Shown here piece after piece: positions 16,265 to 19,667 of a stretch of 19,667 bases of DNA; position 1 is the stretch's first letter, and each line of letters begins with the position of its first letter. Where the stretch lies: the NCBI GenBank assembly GCA_003551805.1, contig PUNR01000174.1, positions 1 to 19,667 on the forward strand, given 5' to 3'. A model generated the notes under the pieces. The model ran no database searches, had not been told where the DNA came from, and saw nothing but the letters and a program-made list of their open reading frames with translations. The position numbers were made by a program, and so were the translations under genes. Origin of the DNA: Loktanella sp. (GTDB lineage: Bacteria > Pseudomonadota > Alphaproteobacteria > Rhodobacterales > Rhodobacteraceae).

Positions 16265-16294
16265 TTGCCGCGATCATCGCGCCGTGTCTATTGT
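16265..16294 (+). promoter_or_regulatory. Possible promoter of the lipoprotein gene
   Basis: TTGCCG (16265-16270) and TATTGT (16289-16294) are 18 bases apart. A start seven to eight bases beyond the -10 would fall on the lipoprotein ATG, implying a leaderless mRNA. This is tentative. Confidence 0.3.
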
Positions 16295-16301
16295 CTGCCA
16301 C

Positions 16302-16532
16302 ATGCGCCACACCCTGCCCTTGTTGTTCGTTCTTGCCGCCTGCGTGGATATTCCCGCGCTGGAAGGCACCATTTCCGACGCGGCACGCGACGCGCCCTAT
16401 CCGCAGATTTTGCCGCTGCAAGACCCGCCTGCCCCGCTGGTGGATGACGACAGCATCATGGCGGCACGGGTCGCGGCGTTACAACGGCGGGCCGACCGGT
16501 TGCGTGCGACAGGTTCGGGTGCGTTGCAGTAG
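16302..16532 (+). CDS. Small predicted lipoprotein upstream of hom
   Basis: The 76-aa protein begins MRHTLPLLFVLAACVD: a short signal with the lipobox LAAC, so Cys14 should be lipidated and the mature protein anchored in an envelope membrane. The rest is short, proline- and Asp-rich, ending in a charged helix (ARVAALQRRADRLRA). I do not recognise a function. The frame is open from an earlier ATG at 16251, but that would bury the signal peptide inside the protein, so 16302 is preferred. It lies 54 bases upstream of hom on the same strand and is divergent from the TetR gene. No strong ribosome binding site is visible. Confidence 0.7.
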   Translation: MRHTLPLLFVLAACVDIPALEGTISDAARDAPYPQILPLQDPPAPLVDDDSIMAARVAALQRRADRLRATGSGALQ

Positions 16533-16586
16533 CCAGATCTATTCGCTACACGGCGATGAAACCGCGATACAGATGGATTTGACAGC

Positions 16587-17873
16587 ATGGCACAACCTTT
16601 AAGGCTCGGGATTGCAGGACTGGGCACCGTCGGCGCGGGCGTCGTGCGGATCGTGCAGAAACACGCCGATCTGCTGCAGGTACGGTCAGGCCGCGCCATT
16701 TCAATCAGTGCCGTGAGTGCGCGCAGCCGCGACAAGGATCGCGGCGTCGATCTGTCAGGCTACGCTTGGGAAGATGATCCGGTAGCCCTTGCCCGCCGTG
16801 ACGATGTTGACTTGTTCATCGAGGTAATGGGCGGCCACAACGGACCCGCCAAAGACGCCACCGAAGCCGCGATTGCCGCAGGCAAAGATGTGGTATCCGC
16901 CAACAAGGCGCTGCTGGCCGTCCACGGTCAGGCCATCGCCGAAGCCGCCGAGGCCGCGGGCCGTGTGATCCGTTTCGAGGCGGCGGTTGCAGGCGGCATC
17001 CCCGTGGTCAAGGCCCTGACCGAAGGGCTGGCCGGCAATGACATCACGCGGATCATGGGCGTGATGAACGGCAGCTGTAATTACATCCTGACACGCATGG
17101 AAAGTGCGGGCCTGACCTATCAGGAGGTTTTCGACGAAGCCAACGCCCTTGGCTATCTTGAAGCCGACCCCGAACTGGACGTGGGCGGCGTTGATGCAGG
17201 GCACAAACTGGCGCTGCTGGCATCCATCGCTTTTGGCACGCAGGTCGATTTCGACGCGGTGCAGTTGGAAGGGATCGGTTCGGTCAGCATCGACGATATC
17301 CGCCATGCCGCCGATATGGGTTTCAAGATCAAGCTGCTGGGTGTTGCTCAGATGACAGGCCGTGGGCTGGAACAGCGCATGTCGCCCTGTCTGGTGCCCG
17401 ACACCTCGCCTTTGGGGCAATTGCAGGGCGGCACGAATATGGTGGTGCTGGAAGGCGATTCGGTCGGTCAGATCGTGCTGCGCGGTGCCGGTGCGGGCGA
17501 AGGCCCGACAGCCAGCGCCGTCATGGGCGATGTCATGGATATCGCGCGCGGCATCCGGATCTCGACATTCGGCCAGCCTGCGACCAGCCTGCGTCGCGCG
17601 CGCGCGGCTGTGGCCGCTGTGCCTGCGCCCTATTATCTGCGGATGACGCTGCTCGATAAACCCGGCGCATTGGCGAAAGTCGCGCGCGCATTGGGCGATG
17701 CGGGTATTTCCATCGACCGGATGCGCCAGTACGACCACGCCGATGCGGTAGCCCCTGTGCTGATCGTGACTCACAAGACCACGCGCACCGCATTGGACGA
17801 AGCATTGGCCGCGTTCAAGGACACCGGTGTCGTCTTTGGCGACCCCATCGCGATTCGGATCGAGGCGGTTTAG
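16587..17873 (+). CDS. hom: Homoserine dehydrogenase with C-terminal ACT domain
   Basis: This enzyme reduces aspartate semialdehyde to homoserine with NAD(P)H, the branch point to threonine and methionine. The Rossmann domain starts LGIAGLGTVGAGVV (residues 7-20). The catalytic domain shows NKALLAVHG, AAVAGGIPVVKAL, MNGSCNYILT and the substrate motif YLEADPELDVGGVDAGHKLA. An ACT domain occupies the last 80 residues (YYLRMTLLDKPGALAKVARA), the usual site of feedback control by threonine. At 428 aa the length is typical. No good ribosome binding site precedes the ATG. It is followed by glpX after 69 bases, a pairing I recall as conserved in alphaproteobacteria. Confidence 0.97.
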   Translation: MAQPLRLGIAGLGTVGAGVVRIVQKHADLLQVRSGRAISISAVSARSRDKDRGVDLSGYAWEDDPVALARRDDVDLFIEVMGGHNGPAKDATEAAIAAGKDVVSANKALLAVHGQAIAEAAEAAGRVIRFEAAVAGGIPVVKALTEGLAGNDITRIMGVMNGSCNYILTRMESAGLTYQEVFDEANALGYLEADPELDVGGVDAGHKLALLASIAFGTQVDFDAVQLEGIGSVSIDDIRHAADMGFKIKLLGVAQMTGRGLEQRMSPCLVPDTSPLGQLQGGTNMVVLEGDSVGQIVLRGAGAGEGPTASAVMGDVMDIARGIRISTFGQPATSLRRARAAVAAVPAPYYLRMTLLDKPGALAKVARALGDAGISIDRMRQYDHADAVAPVLIVTHKTTRTALDEALAAFKDTGVVFGDPIAIRIEAV

Positions 17874-17878
17874 CGCAA

Positions 17879-17894
17879 ACAGTCTTGCGACTGT
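17879..17894 (+). other. Short stem-loop between hom and glpX
   Basis: ACAGTC-TTGC-GACTGT: a 6-bp stem with a four-base loop, five bases after the hom stop. No T-run follows, so read-through into glpX is likely. Confidence 0.25.
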
Positions 17895-17929
17895 GGCGTG
17901 GACAGGCTTTAGGTTGCGGTGAACCACCA

Positions 17930-17935
17930 AAGGAA
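17930..17935 (+). promoter_or_regulatory. Ribosome binding site deciding the glpX start
   Basis: AAGGAA lies one base before an ATG at 17937 and seven bases before the ATG at 17943. An earlier in-frame GTG at 17919 has no site upstream. Spacing favours 17943. Confidence 0.55.
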
Positions 17936-17942
17936 TATGCCC

Positions 17943-18908
17943 ATGCCCGTGCCCGCTGATTTCAATGATCGCAACCTGTCACTGGGTCTGGCCCGCGTGT
18001 CAGAAGCCGCGGCCATCGCCTGCGCCCCGCTGATCGGGCGCGGCGATGAAAAAGCCGCCGATCAGGCCGCTGTCGATGCGATGCGCAACCAGTTGAACAA
18101 GCTTGATATCGCAGGCGTCGTCGTGATCGGCGAAGGTGAACGCGACGAAGCGCCGATGCTTTACATCGGCGAAGAGGTCGGAACCGGCAACGGACCGGGC
18201 GTGGATATCGCGCTGGACCCGCTGGAAGGCACCACATTGACCGCCAAGGACATGCCAAACGCATTGGCCGTGATCGCGATGGGCCCGCGCGGGTCGATGC
18301 TGCATGCCCCCGATGTCTATATGGACAAGCTGGCAATCGGCCCTGGATTCCGCACCGGTGTCGTGACGCTGGATATGTCGCCTGCGGAACGTGTTTCGGC
18401 ATTGGCGGCGGCAAAAGGGTGTTCGACCAATGACATCACAGTCTGCGTGCTGGAACGCCCGCGCCACGAGGCGATGATCGAGGAATTGCGCAGCACGGGT
18501 GCAGCGATCCGGCTGATCATGGATGGCGATGTGGCCGGCGTCATGCATTGCGCCGAACCTGACCTGACAGGCATTGATATGTATATGGGCTCAGGTGGCG
18601 CGCCCGAAGGTGTGCTGGCTGCCGCAGCGCTGAAATGTATGGGCGGACAGATTTACGGCCGCCTGACGTTTCGCGATGATGATGAACGCGCCCGCGCCAA
18701 GGCGGCGGGCATCACCAATCTGGATCGCGTCTATACCCGCGATGACATGGTCACCAGTGACGTGATTTTTGCCGCAACAGGCGTGACCGACGGATCGCTG
18801 GTGCCCGGCATCAAGCGCGAAGTCGGATTTGTCACTGCCGAAACCATCCTGATGCGGTCCAAGACCGGGTCGGTCCGGCGGATGATTTATCGCAACCCGA
18901 CCAAGTAA
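17943..18908 (+). CDS. glpX: Class II fructose-1,6-bisphosphatase
   Basis: GlpX removes the 1-phosphate from fructose 1,6-bisphosphate in gluconeogenesis; some relatives also act on sedoheptulose 1,7-bisphosphate. Family motifs are visible: VVVIGEGERDEAPML (about 59-73), with acidic metal ligands, and the phosphatase motif LDPLEGTTLTA (91-101). YMGSGGAPEGVLAAAALKCMGG follows in the C-terminal half. From the ATG at 17943 the protein is 321 aa, normal for the family. Longer starts at 17919 and 17937 are possible but have no ribosome binding site at proper spacing. It follows hom on the same strand. Beyond it the sequence composition changes sharply. Confidence 0.96.
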   Translation: MPVPADFNDRNLSLGLARVSEAAAIACAPLIGRGDEKAADQAAVDAMRNQLNKLDIAGVVVIGEGERDEAPMLYIGEEVGTGNGPGVDIALDPLEGTTLTAKDMPNALAVIAMGPRGSMLHAPDVYMDKLAIGPGFRTGVVTLDMSPAERVSALAAAKGCSTNDITVCVLERPRHEAMIEELRSTGAAIRLIMDGDVAGVMHCAEPDLTGIDMYMGSGGAPEGVLAAAALKCMGGQIYGRLTFRDDDERARAKAAGITNLDRVYTRDDMVTSDVIFAATGVTDGSLVPGIKREVGFVTAETILMRSKTGSVRRMIYRNPTK

Positions 18909-18920
18909 GGCGCTGGCGCG

Positions 18921-18948
18921 CCGCCTCCGGCGGGAGTATTGTCAATAC
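18921..18948 (+). terminator. glpX 3' hairpin, repeat copy and palindrome
   Basis: CCGCC-TCC-GGCGG (18921-18933) forms a small GC hairpin 13 bases after the glpX stop. GCCTCCGGCGGG here is identical to the minus strand beside 8383. Directly after it, GTATTG-T-CAATAC (18936-18948) is a perfect 13-base palindrome and the DNA becomes AT-rich. Together these probably end glpX transcription. Confidence 0.5.
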
Positions 18949-19138
18949 AAATAGTGATTTTAAAACAATATGTTAAAACTTATTGCGATTGAAGCATCCA
19001 CCTTTATATTTACCTGCTTGCTTTCAGTCCGCTGAAGGTCATGGTCGAGATACTACGGATTTCATAAGCTGTAGATGAAGAACGCTGCCAACGCTTTTTG
19101 CGAAAGCAAGACTCGTGCGAGAAACTCGAGCAGTATTG
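18949..19138. other. AT-rich non-coding stretch
   Basis: About 27 percent GC in 18941-19000, by direct count, in an otherwise GC-rich window. A direct repeat TTAAAAC occurs at 18960-18966 and 18973-18979. A 21-codon frame (18970-19035, beginning MLKLIAIEAS) exists but has no ribosome binding site, so I do not call it a gene. The small hairpin GCTTT/AAAGC at 19093-19107 lies downstream of the minus-strand gene. I see no RNA gene here. Confidence 0.5.
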
Positions 19139-19667
19139 CTACGTCAAAATCCCCGCCGTGAGGTAATGCTGATAAATTTCCGTCACAAGATGCCCTGCTA
19201 CAACGTCAAGTCCGGTTGCGGCGGGGTCTTTGTTGTCGCGAGCAAGTCTTTCTACCTCGGACAATGTATCAGACAGCTCTGTCAGCCCCAGGAGCCCCGT
19301 CGATCCGACAGCCCTGTGGATGATGTCAACCTTTGCAAGGATATCTTTCTCTGGAGCTGTGATGGCGGCAATTGCTGCAGCAACCTCTTGGATGCAGGCC
19401 GCCAGCAGTTCGCGTGCCTTTTGATCACCGACCAGCGTTGCCAGTGTGTCAAAGGCAGCAGCGAGATCATTGTCGTCATCAGATACAGCATTGGTTGTTG
19501 TGTGCCCTGCAATGACCGTCGGAATTGCGGCAGGTGGCGGACGGTTTTGCGCAATTGCAACCTCGAGAGGCGCGATTCCGACCGGTTTGGTCAAAACTTT
19601 ATCGAAAACCTGCAACTGCGCCTGTTGGCTGTCGGGTACAATGAGCGCAGGCACTCCGATAATCATG
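19139..19667 (-). CDS. Hybrid two-component protein, C-terminal receiver tail and Hpt domain (5' part outside window)
   Basis: Only the last 175 residues are visible; the frame runs off the right edge. The first part (VPALIVPDSQQAQLQVFDK, then VLTKPV) looks like the end of a receiver domain, with the conserved Lys in LTKP at visible residue 27. A Pro/Ala-rich linker (about 40-65) leads to an Hpt-like helical bundle. Its likely phosphorylated His is at visible residue 117 in IIHRAVGSTGLLGLTELSDTL, matching the H-x3-G-S/A pattern. The whole gene is therefore probably a hybrid sensor kinase whose Hpt domain passes phosphate to a separate regulator. Its GC content is about 48-60 percent in the blocks I counted, lower than neighbouring genes. 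The kinase core cannot be seen. Confidence 0.72.
   Translation of the reverse strand, partial: MIIGVPALIVPDSQQAQLQVFDKVLTKPVGIAPLEVAIAQNRPPPAAIPTVIAGHTTTNAVSDDDNDLAAAFDTLATLVGDQKARELLAACIQEVAAAIAAITAPEKDILAKVDIIHRAVGSTGLLGLTELSDTLSEVERLARDNKDPAATGLDVVAGHLVTEIYQHYLTAGILT

Noticed and set aside
16755..17930. A 391-codon minus-strand frame antisense to hom
   Set aside because: His/Gln/Arg-rich with no motifs; hom is unambiguous on the plus strand.
18960..18979. Possible CtrA site from two TTAA motifs
   Set aside because: The spacing is nine bases, not the seven required by the CtrA consensus TTAA-N7-TTAA.
18970..19035. Possible 21-residue hydrophobic peptide in the AT-rich stretch
   Set aside because: No ribosome binding site and no supporting context; short frames are expected by chance.
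1..19667. tRNA, rRNA, CRISPR array, transposase, phage or toxin-antitoxin genes
   Set aside because: I looked for these on both strands and found no supportable example.

Overview
The window looks like the chromosome of a marine-type alphaproteobacterium of the order Rhodobacterales (Roseobacter-like). It is GC-rich almost throughout, most protein sequences read like that group, and it has the GAGTATTT-type intergenic elements I associate with it. This placement is inference from protein and repeat character; no rRNA gene or other marker is present.

Layout. (1) Positions 1-1974 (+): the 3' part of kpsC, a two-domain Kdo transferase of capsule assembly, already open at the left edge. (2) Positions 2078-8320 (-), read right to left: dnaG primase, rpoD housekeeping sigma factor, an unknown secreted cysteine-containing protein, then nrdR and ribD. 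rpoD/secreted protein and nrdR/ribD overlap by a few bases. (3) Positions 8409-13409 (-): a complete heterotetrameric sarcosine oxidase operon, soxB-soxD-soxA-soxG. It would demethylate sarcosine to glycine with the methyl group going to tetrahydrofolate. soxD/A and soxA/G overlap. (4) Positions 13516-16230 (-): a TetR-family regulator, a small membrane protein of unknown function, and a glutamate dehydrogenase. (5) Positions 16302-18908 (+): a small lipoprotein, homoserine dehydrogenase with an ACT domain (hom) and class II fructose-1,6-bisphosphatase (glpX). (6) Positions 18909-19667: about 230 bases of unusually AT-rich DNA, then the C-terminal end of a hybrid two-component protein (receiver tail plus Hpt domain) on the minus strand, cut by the right edge.

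The genes are mostly core metabolism and information processing: primase and sigma factor, control of ribonucleotide reductase, riboflavin synthesis, methylated-amine catabolism, nitrogen metabolism, threonine/methionine precursor synthesis and gluconeogenesis. I see no tRNA, rRNA, CRISPR array, transposase, phage gene or clear defence system. I do not see a convincing new multi-gene system.

The more interesting signals are in the spacers. They are a 28-bp perfect palindrome and a second dyad in the soxB leader; three GANTC sites within 29 bases upstream of rpoD; a perfect DnaA box next to nrdR; a TetR-type operator that may sit inside a promoter spacer; a family of short repeats at gene ends, one of which supplies the soxD ribosome binding site; and a sharp composition change after glpX, where related genomes usually carry recJ.
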